The translations under genes were made by a program, and so were the position numbers. From assembly GCA_045645505.1 (NCBI GenBank), contig JAZRIW010000001.1, forward strand, positions 1-64,000: 64,000 nucleotides of DNA, read 5' to 3'. This document shows positions 8,198 to 16,551 of this stretch, piece by piece. The stretch's first letter is position 1, and each line of letters opens with the position of its first letter. The notes beneath the pieces were generated by a model. The model searched no databases. It worked only from the letters and a program-made list of their open reading frames with translations, and had not been told where the DNA came from. Source of the stretch: Fumia sp045645505. GTDB lineage: Bacteria > Bacillota > Clostridia > Oscillospirales > Ruminococcaceae.

Positions 8198-9451
8198 CTA
8201 TACATAAAGATAGTCATTTAAGACCGGCTGTAAGCCTTCGTCTGCAATGTCTTTATACATCTTATCAAGGCTTCTGTTATCGTCAATCTCAAACTGTTCA
8301 TCGCCCTGTACTTCATCTGATTCTTTTCCGCTGTATTTACTTTCATGGTCGCCAATTCCGGTAGATACACCTGCTGAAACCTTTGTTGCAGCAATCTTCA
8401 CAATACCATTTCTAAATTCTGCACTTTCACGGGAAGATACTGTAATACCGACAAAGGGTAAGAAGATACGATATGCACAGATTATTTGACAAAGCTGTTT
8501 TTCATGAACATCTAACGGATTGATTTTATCGTTATTGATAATCGGTCTGAGTCTTGGACAGGACAGTGACATTTCCGCATGAGGATATTTTCTTTGCAGA
8601 TAGTACACATGAAGCGCACTTGCTAAAGCATCCTTTCTGAAATCCGAAAGTCCTAAAAGTGCAGAAAATGCTACTCCACGCATACCGCCCATAAGTGCTC
8701 GTTCCTGTGCATCAAAACGATAAGGCCACACACGCTTAGCCCCTAGTAGGTGTAGCTGTTCGTACTTTTCTGTATCATAAGTTTCCTGGAATACGGTCAC
8801 ATAGTCAGCGCCGCACTCGTGAAGGTACTTATATTCATCGGTATTTACAGGATATATTTCAAGCCCCGCCATACGGAAGTATTTTCTTGCCAATTTGCAC
8901 GCTTCACCGATATAATTTATATCGCTTTGAGCACGGCTTTCGCCTGTAAGTATCAGAATTTCTTCCATACCGCTGTCTGCGATAACCTTCATTTCTTTTT
9001 CAATCTGCTCCATGGAGAGCTTCATACGGTTAATATGGTTATAGCAGTTAAATCCGCAATACACGCAGTAATTCTCACAGTAATTGGCTATGTAAAGAGG
9101 AGTAAAAAGATATACTGTGTTACCGAAGTGTTTACTTGTTTCAAGTCTTGCTCTCTGTGCCATCTGCTCCAAAAACGGTTCTGCTGCCGGAGATAAAAGT
9201 GCCTTAAAATCTTCTATGGTACAGGTTTCATGCTCCAATGCTGCTTTTACATCTTTGGCAGTGTATTTTGAGTAATCGAAAGAATTCATCTGTTCCATTA
9301 CATTTTTGCAAACATCGGATTCTATTTTCTCCATCCCCGGCAAATATTCCATGTGGTTTTTTCGTGAGGAAGGATCTGTTTCTATCTGGTGCTTCTTTGC
9401 AAGTGCTTCTGGAGATAAATGCTCTGAATCCACAAAAAATTGATTTTCCAT
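8198..9451 (-). CDS. thiH: 2-iminoacetate synthase ThiH
   Basis: A 417-residue radical-SAM tyrosine lyase that cleaves tyrosine to dehydroglycine (2-iminoacetate) and p-cresol for thiazole formation. The cluster motif is CX3CX2C in ANYCENYCVYCGFNC near residue 126, followed by LILTGESR near 165, YPVNTDEYKYLHECGADYVTVFQETYD near 195-220 and the C-terminal STGIGDHE block. Presence of ThiH rather than the oxygen-dependent ThiO is what an anaerobe would use. A GGGGG ribosome binding site precedes the ATG, and the gap to thiG is 12 bases. Confidence 0.96.
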   Translation of the reverse strand: MENQFFVDSEHLSPEALAKKHQIETDPSSRKNHMEYLPGMEKIESDVCKNVMEQMNSFDYSKYTAKDVKAALEHETCTIEDFKALLSPAAEPFLEQMAQRARLETSKHFGNTVYLFTPLYIANYCENYCVYCGFNCYNHINRMKLSMEQIEKEMKVIADSGMEEILILTGESRAQSDINYIGEACKLARKYFRMAGLEIYPVNTDEYKYLHECGADYVTVFQETYDTEKYEQLHLLGAKRVWPYRFDAQERALMGGMRGVAFSALLGLSDFRKDALASALHVYYLQRKYPHAEMSLSCPRLRPIINNDKINPLDVHEKQLCQIICAYRIFLPFVGITVSSRESAEFRNGIVKIAATKVSAGVSTGIGDHESKYSGKESDEVQGDEQFEIDDNRSLDKMYKDIADEGLQPVLNDYLYV

Positions 9452-9463
9452 TTTTAATCCCCC

Positions 9464-10234
9464 TTAATCACGCAAGAATCCCGTAAGAGGATCGGATGCG
9501 GATGCACCACGAGTCAGAACTCTGCCAAGACCTGAAAGGTAAGCTTTTCTTCCGGCTTCGATTGCCTGACGGAATGCGGATGCCATAAGCGGAAGATTAC
9601 CTGCGGTAGCGAGTGCTGTGTTTGCCATAATAGCTGCTGCACCCATTTCCATAGCTTCACAAGCCTGAGAAGGTTTACCGATACCTGCATCAACAATAAT
9701 CGGCAGGTCAATTTCATCTATAAGTATCTGTATAAAGTCTTTTGTTGCAAGACCTTTATTCGAGCCTATGGGAGATGCAAGAGGCATTATGGTGGCGGCT
9801 CCTGCGTTTACCAAATCACGGGCAACATTTAAGTCAGGATACATATACGGCATAACAACAAATCCGTCATTTGCGAGAATTTCTGTTGCTTTGATTGTTT
9901 CCTGATTGTCGGGAAGCAAATATTTTGAATCACGCATAATCTCAATTTTCACAAAATTACCGCAACCAAGCTCACGGGCGAGTCTTGCAATTCGCACTGC
10001 TTCTTCGGCGTTTCTTGCACCGCTTGTGTTTGGTAAAAGTGTTATACCTTTTGGGATAAAATCTAAAATGTTTTCTTGTTCCTTTGTGTTTGCTCGGCGG
10101 ACTGCAAGGGTTATAATCTCCGCACCTGCATCCTTTACCGCAGCTTCAATCAGATTAAGAGAGTATTTTCCCGAACCTAAAATAAAACGGGAATTAAATT
10201 CGTGGCCACCGATAACAAGTTTGTCATTATTCAT
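9464..10234 (-). CDS. thiG: Thiazole synthase ThiG
   Basis: A 256-residue TIM-barrel enzyme that assembles the thiazole phosphate ring from DXP, iminoacetate and ThiS-thiocarboxylate. The start block is LVIGGHEFNSRFILGSGKY. The Schiff-base lysine is in FVKIEIM near residue 108, and the phosphate-binding part is VDAGIGKPSQACEAMEMGAAAIMANTA near 180-205. ATG at 10234 is chosen over an upstream TTG because AAAGGA lies 7-8 bases before it. It is flanked by thiF and thiH within one transcription unit. Confidence 0.96.
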   Translation of the reverse strand: MNNDKLVIGGHEFNSRFILGSGKYSLNLIEAAVKDAGAEIITLAVRRANTKEQENILDFIPKGITLLPNTSGARNAEEAVRIARLARELGCGNFVKIEIMRDSKYLLPDNQETIKATEILANDGFVVMPYMYPDLNVARDLVNAGAATIMPLASPIGSNKGLATKDFIQILIDEIDLPIIVDAGIGKPSQACEAMEMGAAAIMANTALATAGNLPLMASAFRQAIEAGRKAYLSGLGRVLTRGASASDPLTGFLRD

Positions 10235-10250
10235 TTGCAATTCCTTCTTT

Positions 10251-10886
10251 CTATACTTCGTATTCTTCTGCTATAATTCTTAAGACTGTGTGCGCCTGAT
10301 GTGCAGCACACAGCATAACTCTTGATGACATAAGGCCAATTCCGTCTTTTACATCGCTTACTTCATCGCCGCAAAGATAAAACCGTTTTGAAACTTTTCT
10401 TGTTTTTATCAAATTAGCACTCTCTAAGCCTGCCATGCCCGATGCGGCAACAATGTATTTTTCCGGCATTACCTCCAAAACAAGATTTGTCAGCATTGCC
10501 TTACACTCTGCGTTATCAAATGCTTCACAAATAATATCGGCATCTGAAAGCAAATCTTTTGCATTGTTTTCATCAAGGCGAATTGTATGTATTCTGGTTT
10601 CAAGATAGGGGGTTATTTCTTTCAGGTTGTCATGCAATGCGTCTGTCTTGCTCATTCCAATTTGATTTATTTTATACTGCTGACGGTGCAGATTGGTTAT
10701 ATCCACCTTATCAAAATCAATCAGTATAAGTTTCCCTATACCAGCACGAGCAAGTGAAATGGCTATGTTTGAGCCAAGACCGCCGAGACCGCAAACTGCA
10801 ACGGTTGTAGATGAGATTTTCTTTTGAAACTCAATCCCGTGTCGGTCATCTAACGCTTGTATCCATTCTTTTTTAGTTGGAATCAT
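10251..10886 (-). CDS. thiF: ThiF-family adenylyltransferase
   Basis: A 211-residue E1-like enzyme expected to adenylate the C-terminal glycine of ThiS before sulfur transfer. The nucleotide fold carries AVCGLGGLGSNIAISLARAG near residue 30, the LIDFDKVDITNLHRQQY block near 55 and the ADIICEAFDNAECKAML block near 105. The paired Zn-binding CX2C motifs of the longer ThiF/MoeB type are not obvious, as in the short clostridial form. ATG at 10886 is preferred because GGGAGG lies 8 bases upstream; it begins one base after the thiS stop. Confidence 0.9.
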   Translation of the reverse strand: MIPTKKEWIQALDDRHGIEFQKKISSTTVAVCGLGGLGSNIAISLARAGIGKLILIDFDKVDITNLHRQQYKINQIGMSKTDALHDNLKEITPYLETRIHTIRLDENNAKDLLSDADIICEAFDNAECKAMLTNLVLEVMPEKYIVAASGMAGLESANLIKTRKVSKRFYLCGDEVSDVKDGIGLMSSRVMLCAAHQAHTVLRIIAEEYEV

Positions 10887-10887
10887 A

Positions 10888-11082
10888 TCAGCCACCTCCC
10901 ACAAAGCTTACAACCTCAACGTTGTCGCCGTCCTTAAAAATCGTATCACAATACTGTGCTTTTGGAACTATATCGCCGTTAAGCTCTACTGCAACACGCA
11001 TTAAGTCGTAGCCTGAAGAATTAAGATATTCCGCAACAGACTTACCGACTACATCTAAATTTTCTCCGTTAATTCTTACCAC
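10888..11082 (-). CDS. thiS: Sulfur carrier protein ThiS
   Basis: A 64-residue beta-grasp protein that carries sulfur as a C-terminal thiocarboxylate for thiazole synthesis. It begins VRINGENLDV after the GTG start and ends SFVGGG, exposing the Gly-Gly tail that ThiF activates. The start is GTG at 11082, because GGAGG lies 8 bases upstream; a longer frame from a TTG at 11109 would place that binding site inside the gene. It is the first gene after the TPP riboswitch and its terminator. Confidence 0.92.
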   Translation of the reverse strand: MVRINGENLDVVGKSVAEYLNSSGYDLMRVAVELNGDIVPKAQYCDTIFKDGDNVEVVSFVGGG

Positions 11083-11107
11083 CCAAATCACCTCCAAAAA
11101 CTGCAAC

Positions 11108-11137
11108 AAAAAAGGAGCTACCGATTTGGTAACTCCT
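11108..11137 (-). terminator. Riboswitch-coupled intrinsic terminator
   Basis: The minus-strand arms AGGAGTTACC and GGTAGCTCCT end in TTTTTT immediately before thiS. It lies about 30 bases downstream of the TPP aptamer, so it is most likely the expression platform that stops transcription when thiamin pyrophosphate is bound. Confidence 0.88.
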
Positions 11138-11164
11138 AAGATTACTTAAGTTTTCCTAAAACTC

Positions 11165-11256
11165 TCGTTCAGGCATCCCTTCGTTGGCATTATCCAAATC
11201 AGGTTCTCGGTCGAAGGTTATACCTTCCTCTCAGCCTGTAACACAAGCTCCCGTTT
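11165..11256 (-). ncRNA. TPP riboswitch (THI element)
   Basis: On the minus strand the leader contains GGGAGC, then GGCTGAGAGG, then GAACCTGATTTGGATAATG, then CCAACGAAGGGA. These are the conserved THI-box segments in the correct order (CTGAGA for the pyrimidine-binding arm, ACCTGAT for the junction). It is followed by a terminator and thiS, so binding of thiamin pyrophosphate would switch off the whole operon down to 3251. Confidence 0.96.
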
Positions 11257-11273
11257 CTTATTCTGTTTTGTAT

Positions 11274-11302
11274 ATTATATCACTTTATAATAAAGATTAC
11301 AA
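11274..11302 (-). promoter_or_regulatory. Promoter of the thiamin operon
   Basis: On the minus strand TTGTAA (11297-11302) and a perfect TATAAT (11274-11279) are 17 bases apart, placed about 18 bases upstream of the riboswitch. Confidence 0.75.
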
Positions 11303-11519
11303 TACTTTTTGGAAATTTTATACAGCTTGTTAATTTCAAATAACTAAATTCAGTTAAATGCAAGTTAAGGGAATAAAATTATTAATTTTATGCACTAATG
11401 TCCCCTTAAGTGCTATTTTCGTATGCGATAATCTTGATTTCGTGCATAAACTTTATAGGCTTTTTTCTTTGTTTAAGGCGTGTCATTTTTTGGATTATAT
11501 GAACAAAACCAAAATATCA
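11303..11519. other. Intergenic region with no gene recognised
   Basis: AT-rich spacer between the thi promoter and the end of the AhpF-like gene. A weak open frame on the plus strand starting near 11358 has no ribosome binding site and no recognisable composition, and I do not regard it as a gene. Confidence 0.5.
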
Positions 11520-13178
11520 TTATACATGTTTTACTATATCAATAACCTGACTTATATTCTTCTTTCCAAAAGATATGTGTTCCTCGTTTATAACAAGACA
11601 TGGAACACTCATCACATTGTATTTTTTCTTTAACTCTTCAAAATGCTGAAGGTCATATACCTCTGCTTTAATGTTTTTGTTTTTTGTTGCAATACGCTGA
11701 CAGGCAATTACCAAATCGGGACACATTGTACAAGACAAAGATACTAAAATCTTCATATCTGTGCTTTTTTGAATTTCTTCAAGTTCCTTTAATGTATCTT
11801 CATCTATTGTCTGTCCGGGACCTGCCGCATTGTAAAGCCCCAGTACAAAAGATGTAAACTCATGTCCTCCCGGCACACCGTGAAATGCAATTCCCAAGTC
11901 AATTCCATCCTCTGAAAAGACTCGCACACATGGTGCAAGATTTGATTTGTCATTTTTATCAGCTACCATGACTGTAAGCTTGTCCGTAAGGTCTGCAAGC
12001 TTTGTTATAAAACCTTCCAATTCCAAAGAAACAGGACGATTATCAAGATACAGTTTAAGGATAAGTTTGCGTTCCATTTTCGAAAACACGCCCTCTAACT
12101 GTTCTTTCATTTCAGAGGTAAACATTTCACCGGAATCATTGTGCGATTTAATGGTTTCGGATTTACTTTGCAAATCTGTTGTTCTTGTAACGGGCGGTTT
12201 TGGATGAAGACCTGTTTTTCTCTGCATTTCGGCAACATATTTTTCAAGCTCCGTAGCAGAAATAGCACCATCACCTGTAGCTGTAACCACCTGACGGAGA
12301 GGTTTAATACATACATCGCCTGCTGCATACAATCCATCAATAGTCGTTTTTTGACTTGAGTCAGTTATAACATAGCCGTATTCATTTAACTTTGCAATAT
12401 CTTTAACAAGCTCTGTATCAGGAGAATATCCGGCAAACACAAATACTCCGAAGTTATCTCCGTCTTCTGCTTGATATTCGGTAACATCTCCGGTTTTGGT
12501 ATTCTTATATCTAATATAATTAAGACCGTTTTCACCGTTTACCTCTTCGACAACTGTGTTATAAATAACAGTTATTTTTTCGTGATTTTTCGCCGGTTCC
12601 GCAACAGCCATAGCACATGTGAAATCATCATCCCGAACAAGAATTGTTACATGGCGGGCAAATTTAGTTAAGAATACACTTTCCTCTGCTGCGGCAAAAC
12701 CTCCGCCAACTACATAAACCTCTTTCCCTGTAAAAAATTCTCCGTCACATGTAGCACAATAAGCAACTCCTCGGCCTTTGTGTTCTTCTTCTCCTTTAAA
12801 TCCTATAGTTCTCGGATGTGCACCGGTAGCAAGCAGAATTCCTAAACATTGAAAATCTCCACGGCTTGTGCGAACGGTTTTAACAATATCATCCATTTTC
12901 AAGCTTTCTGCTTCCGCCATTAAAAATTCTGCTCCAAAGGTTTCTGCCTGACGGCGCATAGTTTCGGTAAGCTCTTTTCCGCTTATTTTTCCTAAGCCCG
13001 GATAATTTACAACCTCATGTGTAATGGTAATCTGACCGCCAAACTGTTCTTTTTCAAGAACTAACACACGGTATCTTGCACGAGCCAGATAAATGGCGGC
13101 GGTAAGTCCTGCCGGACCGCCGCCTATCACTACAACATCATATAAATTATCTTGGTTAATGTTTTGTATATTACTCAT
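11520..13178 (-). CDS. Thioredoxin-reductase/AhpF-type disulfide reductase with C-terminal double-thioredoxin domain
   Basis: A 552-residue flavoprotein expected to pass electrons from NAD(P)H to the neighbouring peroxiredoxin. The N-terminal two-thirds is a thioredoxin reductase: FAD motif VVVIGGGPAGLTAA near residue 15, redox-active CATCDG near 140, NAD(P) motif VYVVGGGFAAAEE near 155, and GLYAAGDVC near 285. After a linker near 330-350, the C-terminal part is a pair of thioredoxin folds with CTMC near 482, like the N-terminal domain of E. coli AhpF but placed at the other end. It overlaps ahpC by one base and lies downstream of it, which supports a peroxide-reductase role. Confidence 0.88.
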   Translation of the reverse strand: MSNIQNINQDNLYDVVVIGGGPAGLTAAIYLARARYRVLVLEKEQFGGQITITHEVVNYPGLGKISGKELTETMRRQAETFGAEFLMAEAESLKMDDIVKTVRTSRGDFQCLGILLATGAHPRTIGFKGEEEHKGRGVAYCATCDGEFFTGKEVYVVGGGFAAAEESVFLTKFARHVTILVRDDDFTCAMAVAEPAKNHEKITVIYNTVVEEVNGENGLNYIRYKNTKTGDVTEYQAEDGDNFGVFVFAGYSPDTELVKDIAKLNEYGYVITDSSQKTTIDGLYAAGDVCIKPLRQVVTATGDGAISATELEKYVAEMQRKTGLHPKPPVTRTTDLQSKSETIKSHNDSGEMFTSEMKEQLEGVFSKMERKLILKLYLDNRPVSLELEGFITKLADLTDKLTVMVADKNDKSNLAPCVRVFSEDGIDLGIAFHGVPGGHEFTSFVLGLYNAAGPGQTIDEDTLKELEEIQKSTDMKILVSLSCTMCPDLVIACQRIATKNKNIKAEVYDLQHFEELKKKYNVMSVPCLVINEEHISFGKKNISQVIDIVKHV

Positions 13179-13741
13179 TATAACTGTCCTACGAGATCAA
13201 GACTAGGCTTTAATGTTTCAGCACCCGGCTTCCAGTTAGCAGGACAAACCTGATCGCCGTGAGCATGAACAAACTGACATGCCTGAACCTTACGGAAGAG
13301 CTCTTCTGCGTTTCTGCCTACATTTCCGGCAGTAACCTCGTAGCCTACAATTTTACCTTCAGGATTTATGATAAAAGTACCGCGTTCTGCAAGACCATCT
13401 GATTCGATTAAAACCTCAAAATCTCTTGAAATTTCATGAGTCGGATCAGCAAGCATAGGATAATTGATTTTTTTAATTCTTTCAGATGCATCGTGCCATG
13501 CTTTATGAACAAAATGAGTGTCGGTAGATACAGAGTATATCTCACATCCCACATTTTTAAAATCCTCATACTTATTTGCTAAATCTTCCAACTCCGTTGG
13601 GCATACAAAGGTAAAATCTGCAGGATAGAAAAAGAACACACTCCATTTACCTAAAATATCTTCTTTGGAAACCATCTTAAAATCGTCTCCGTGAAATGCG
13701 TAAGCTTTAAAATCTGAAATTTCTTTGTTAATCAATGACAT
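13178..13741 (-). CDS. ahpC: Peroxiredoxin AhpC (typical 2-Cys)
   Basis: A 187-residue alkyl hydroperoxide reductase subunit C. The peroxidatic cysteine is in PADFTFVCPTE near residue 47 with the catalytic Thr and Pro, the conserved Arg is in RGTFIINPEG near 119, and the resolving cysteine is in GDQVCPANWKPG near 166. Family length is normal. A GGGAG site precedes the ATG. It lies between desulfoferrodoxin and the flavoprotein reductase, giving a superoxide-to-peroxide-to-water path in one operon. Confidence 0.96.
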   Translation of the reverse strand: MSLINKEISDFKAYAFHGDDFKMVSKEDILGKWSVFFFYPADFTFVCPTELEDLANKYEDFKNVGCEIYSVSTDTHFVHKAWHDASERIKKINYPMLADPTHEISRDFEVLIESDGLAERGTFIINPEGKIVGYEVTAGNVGRNAEELFRKVQACQFVHAHGDQVCPANWKPGAETLKPSLDLVGQL

Positions 13742-13768
13742 AATTTTATTCTCCCTTAATTTTTAGTG

Positions 13769-14143
13769 TTATGCTTTCCAAAGGCTATGCTGATTGCAAA
13801 AGGCATATACTGCTTTTACACTCTCTCCCTTGGATAATAAAAAGTTTGCCTTCGGAGGTGTGTTCGGCAATAGTCTTTTGTACTGAAACCCAGCATCACT
13901 TTCAATACACACCCACTCGATATAATGCTGGGGTTCCATCGGATGCAGAACCGAACCGACTGAAACAGTTATCTTGTCACCTTCTGTTTTATATACAGGA
14001 ATATGTTTTTCTTCGGATGCCTCCGTAGTGCCCGGAATTATTTCCTGCATATCTTCGCCGCAGCATTGTATAGGAACACCGCTATTTTTTATCATCGCAA
14101 CAATATTTCCGCAATGCTTGCAAATAAAAAACAGTTCTTTCAA
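13769..14143 (-). CDS. dfx: Desulfoferrodoxin (superoxide reductase)
   Basis: A 124-residue two-iron superoxide reductase, an anaerobe enzyme that reduces superoxide to peroxide without releasing oxygen. Centre I ligands are in CKHCGN (residues 9-12) and QCCGE near 27-28. Centre II ligands are EKHIPVY near 47, HPMEPQHYIEW near 67-74 and the C-terminal CNQHSLWK. The start is TTG at 14143, with AAAGGAGG 6-7 bases upstream; no ATG fits. It is the first gene of the minus-strand dfx-ahpC-reductase operon and diverges from an MFS gene. Confidence 0.95.
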   Translation of the reverse strand: MKELFFICKHCGNIVAMIKNSGVPIQCCGEDMQEIIPGTTEASEEKHIPVYKTEGDKITVSVGSVLHPMEPQHYIEWVCIESDAGFQYKRLLPNTPPKANFLLSKGESVKAVYAFCNQHSLWKA

Positions 14144-14167
14144 AACTATTCCTCCTTTCTACATAAA

Positions 14168-14213
14168 AGTATAACCAAATCTGCTAAATAAATACGCGAA
14201 TAATGGTTATACT
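14168..14213. promoter_or_regulatory. Inverted repeat in the divergent dfx/MFS promoter region
   Basis: A perfect 9-bp inverted repeat, AGTATAACC (14168-14176) and GGTTATACT (14205-14213), lies between the divergent starts. Each arm contains TATACT reading toward its own gene, so both arms may double as -10 boxes. No convincing -35 boxes are seen, which suggests activator-dependent promoters or an operator. It does not match the PerR box I know. Confidence 0.5.
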
Positions 14214-14237
14214 ATGGTTAGATTGGAGTGATAACTT

Positions 14238-15653
14238 ATGGAAATTAATTCCTCAAAACCTTATTTAAGGGGTTTTGTGCCGTATGCACTCGCGGCTTTT
14301 TTAGTAGGTGCTGTGGGCGGATTTACTGCCGTGCTTGGCCCTGCATTTGTAAGTGACTTGAATTTACCGTATAATAACATAACATGGACCGCTTTAGCTA
14401 TGGCAGCTTCAACAGCAGCGTTTGCACCCATTCTCGGCAAGCTGGGTGATGTAATAGGCAGGAAAGCAACATTATTGATTGGTATAGCGATTTTCACTTT
14501 AGGTAATATCCTTACGGCAATAGCCCCATCGCTATTTTTTATGATTATTGCCCGTTTTATTGTAGGAATAGGAAGTGCAGCTATTGCACCGGTGGTAATG
14601 TCATACATTGTTACAGAGTTTCCGCGTGAGAAAATAGCAAAGGGTTTTTCTTTATATATGCTTATTTCAAGCAGTGCAGTAATTTTTGGACCTACGCTCG
14701 GCGGATTACTTATTGAGTTTTATGGTTGGCGAGCAATGATGTGGGTATGCGTTGCAATTTCAGCCATCATATTTTTACTTTGCATTGTAACACATAGAAA
14801 AGATAGTATGCTATTTAAACCACTGACAGATTTCGATGGTATTGGTTCTGTATGGGTACTGATTTTCTTTACTCTTATGTTGTGCCTACCGTCCTTTGGT
14901 CAGAATTTCGGTATTAGGTCAATATGGTTTTTAATTATTTTTATTGCATCGGTAATTTCATTTATCGGTTTGTTTTATGCAGAAAAAAAGGCAATAAATC
15001 CAATTCTCAGTTAGAAGTTTATGAAGAGAAAAAAGTTTTTTCTCTCAGTTCTGGCTCTCTTTTTAACTCAGGGACTTATGCAGGCGAATATGACAAATAT
15101 AATTGTCTTTATCAACTACACACAGCCTGATAATACTATTATATCCAGCTATGCGATTTCAATTATGTATATCGGAATGTCACTCGGGTCAGTTGTTTTA
15201 GGACCATTGGCAGACCGCATAGAGCCTAAAAAGGTTTTGGCTGCTTCTCTTTCTCTTACAGGGATTGGATGTGCCATTATGCTTTTATTTACTGCCCAAA
15301 CTTCCGTGATTATACTTGCCACTTCTCTTGGCATATTAGGCTTTGGGCTTGGCGGAAATGCTGCAATTTTTATGAAAGTTGTACTGTCAGGTGTGCCTTC
15401 TGAAACTGCAGGAGCAGGAACCGGAACTTATGGCTTATTCCGTGATCTTGCAGCACCCTTTGGTGTTGCTGTTTTCGTTCCTCTTTTTACAAATAGAGTA
15501 ACAAGTATTATCGGGCGCGGCGCAACTCCAACACTTGCTGCAATCAATTCCATAAGATTACTTGCAGCAGTGGAGGTAATATGTGTTGTAGTAGGAATAA
15601 TGATTGTATTGTTTCTACCTAAAATTTATAATAAAAAAGGAGAAAAAGCATGA
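14238..15653 (+). pseudogene. MFS transporter interrupted by an in-frame amber codon
   Basis: The frame encodes one continuous major-facilitator protein of about 471 residues, broken only by TAG at 15012-15014; both halves are in the same frame. The first part (258 residues) has the MFS motif GKLGDVIGRKATLL near residue 68 and about eight membrane segments, and the second part (from 15021) has GPLADRIEPKK and the rest. Around the stop the sequence reads NPILS-stop-KFMKRKKFF, where relatives have Leu, so a single change from TTG would explain it. The second ATG has no ribosome binding site. Related 14-segment MFS proteins export drugs or bile acids. Unless the amber codon is read through, the gene is inactive. 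Confidence 0.82.
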
Positions 15654-16447
15654 AATTAAAAGACAAAGTTGTTTTGATTACCGCCTCAACCCGAGGAATA
15701 GGTCTTGCCATTACTAAATCCTTTGCTAAAGAAGGTGCTATAGTTTATATGGCGGCAAGAAATTTAGAACTTGCAAAGCAGGAGGCTGACAAGCTAAATT
15801 CCGAGGGCTACAGAGTAAAATATGTTTATAACGATGCAAGTAAGAGCGAATCTTATATTTCTATGACTGATGAAGTAATAAAAGATGCAGGGCGTATTGA
15901 TGTTTTGGTTAACAACTTCGGCACTTCAAATCCGGGAAAAGACCTTGATTTTTCAAATACCGATACAGATGTTTTCTTTGATATTGTAAATATCAATTTA
16001 AGAAGTGTTTTTATGGCAAGCAAGGAAGCAGCAAAACACATGGCAAAAAACGGCGGCGGAAGTATTATAAACATATCCTCTGTAGGCGGACTTATTCCGG
16101 ATATTTCACAAGTAGCATATGGGACAAGTAAGGCTGCTATTAATTATCTGACTAAACTGATAGCCGTACACGAAGCAAAAAATAATATTCGCTGTAATGC
16201 AATCTTACCGGGAATGACTGCAACCGATGCAGTAGAGAAGAATCTTACGGAGGGATTCAGAGAACTGTTTATGCATCATATTCCGTTTAAGCGTATGGGT
16301 ACACCTGAAGAAATTGCCGCAGCAGCAGTTTACTTTGCATCAGATGATTCTGCTTATACCACGGGTCAAATACTAACCGTGTCCGGAGGTTTTGGTTTGG
16401 CAACGCCTGTATATGGAGATTTGTCAGACAAATTAAATCGCAGATAG
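15650..16447 (+). CDS. Short-chain dehydrogenase, 7alpha-hydroxysteroid dehydrogenase-like
   Basis: A 265-residue classical SDR. The NADP-binding motif is ITASTRGIGLA near residue 10, NNFGT follows near 90, and the catalytic Ser is in NISSVGG near 143, with YGTSK near 158. The blocks VLVNNFGTSNPGKDLDF, GGSIINISSVGGLIPDIS, IRCNAILPGM and the C-terminal SGGFGLATPVYGD agree with the clostridial 7alpha-hydroxysteroid dehydrogenases as I remember them, which oxidise the 7-hydroxyl of primary bile acids. It overlaps the MFS reading frame by four bases, so transporter and enzyme form one operon. The substrate is inference; general SDR assignment is secure. Confidence 0.8.
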   Translation: MKLKDKVVLITASTRGIGLAITKSFAKEGAIVYMAARNLELAKQEADKLNSEGYRVKYVYNDASKSESYISMTDEVIKDAGRIDVLVNNFGTSNPGKDLDFSNTDTDVFFDIVNINLRSVFMASKEAAKHMAKNGGGSIINISSVGGLIPDISQVAYGTSKAAINYLTKLIAVHEAKNNIRCNAILPGMTATDAVEKNLTEGFRELFMHHIPFKRMGTPEEIAAAAVYFASDDSAYTTGQILTVSGGFGLATPVYGDLSDKLNRR

Positions 16448-16449
16448 AC

Positions 16450-16494
16450 AAAAACACAGACGGAGCTTCAAAATTTCTCCATCTGTGTTTTTTT
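16450..16494. terminator. Bidirectional-type terminator after the SDR gene
   Basis: The arms ACACAGACGGAG and CTCCATCTGTGT are followed by a T run on the plus strand and preceded by an A run. Confidence 0.85.
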
Positions 16495-16495
16495 G

Positions 16496-16524
16496 TTGAT
16501 TTTTTCATACATACATGATATAAT
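16496..16524 (+). promoter_or_regulatory. Promoter of the ferritin gene
   Basis: TTGATT at 16496-16501 and a perfect TATAAT at 16519-16524 are 17 bases apart, 28 bases before the ferritin start. Confidence 0.75.
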
Positions 16525-16551
16525 AAAGACAGAAAACGGAGGTATAATATT

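Noticed and set aside
11358..11633. Plus-strand open frame beside the thiamin promoter
   Set aside because: No ribosome binding site, overlaps the AhpF-like gene in antisense, and has no recognisable composition.
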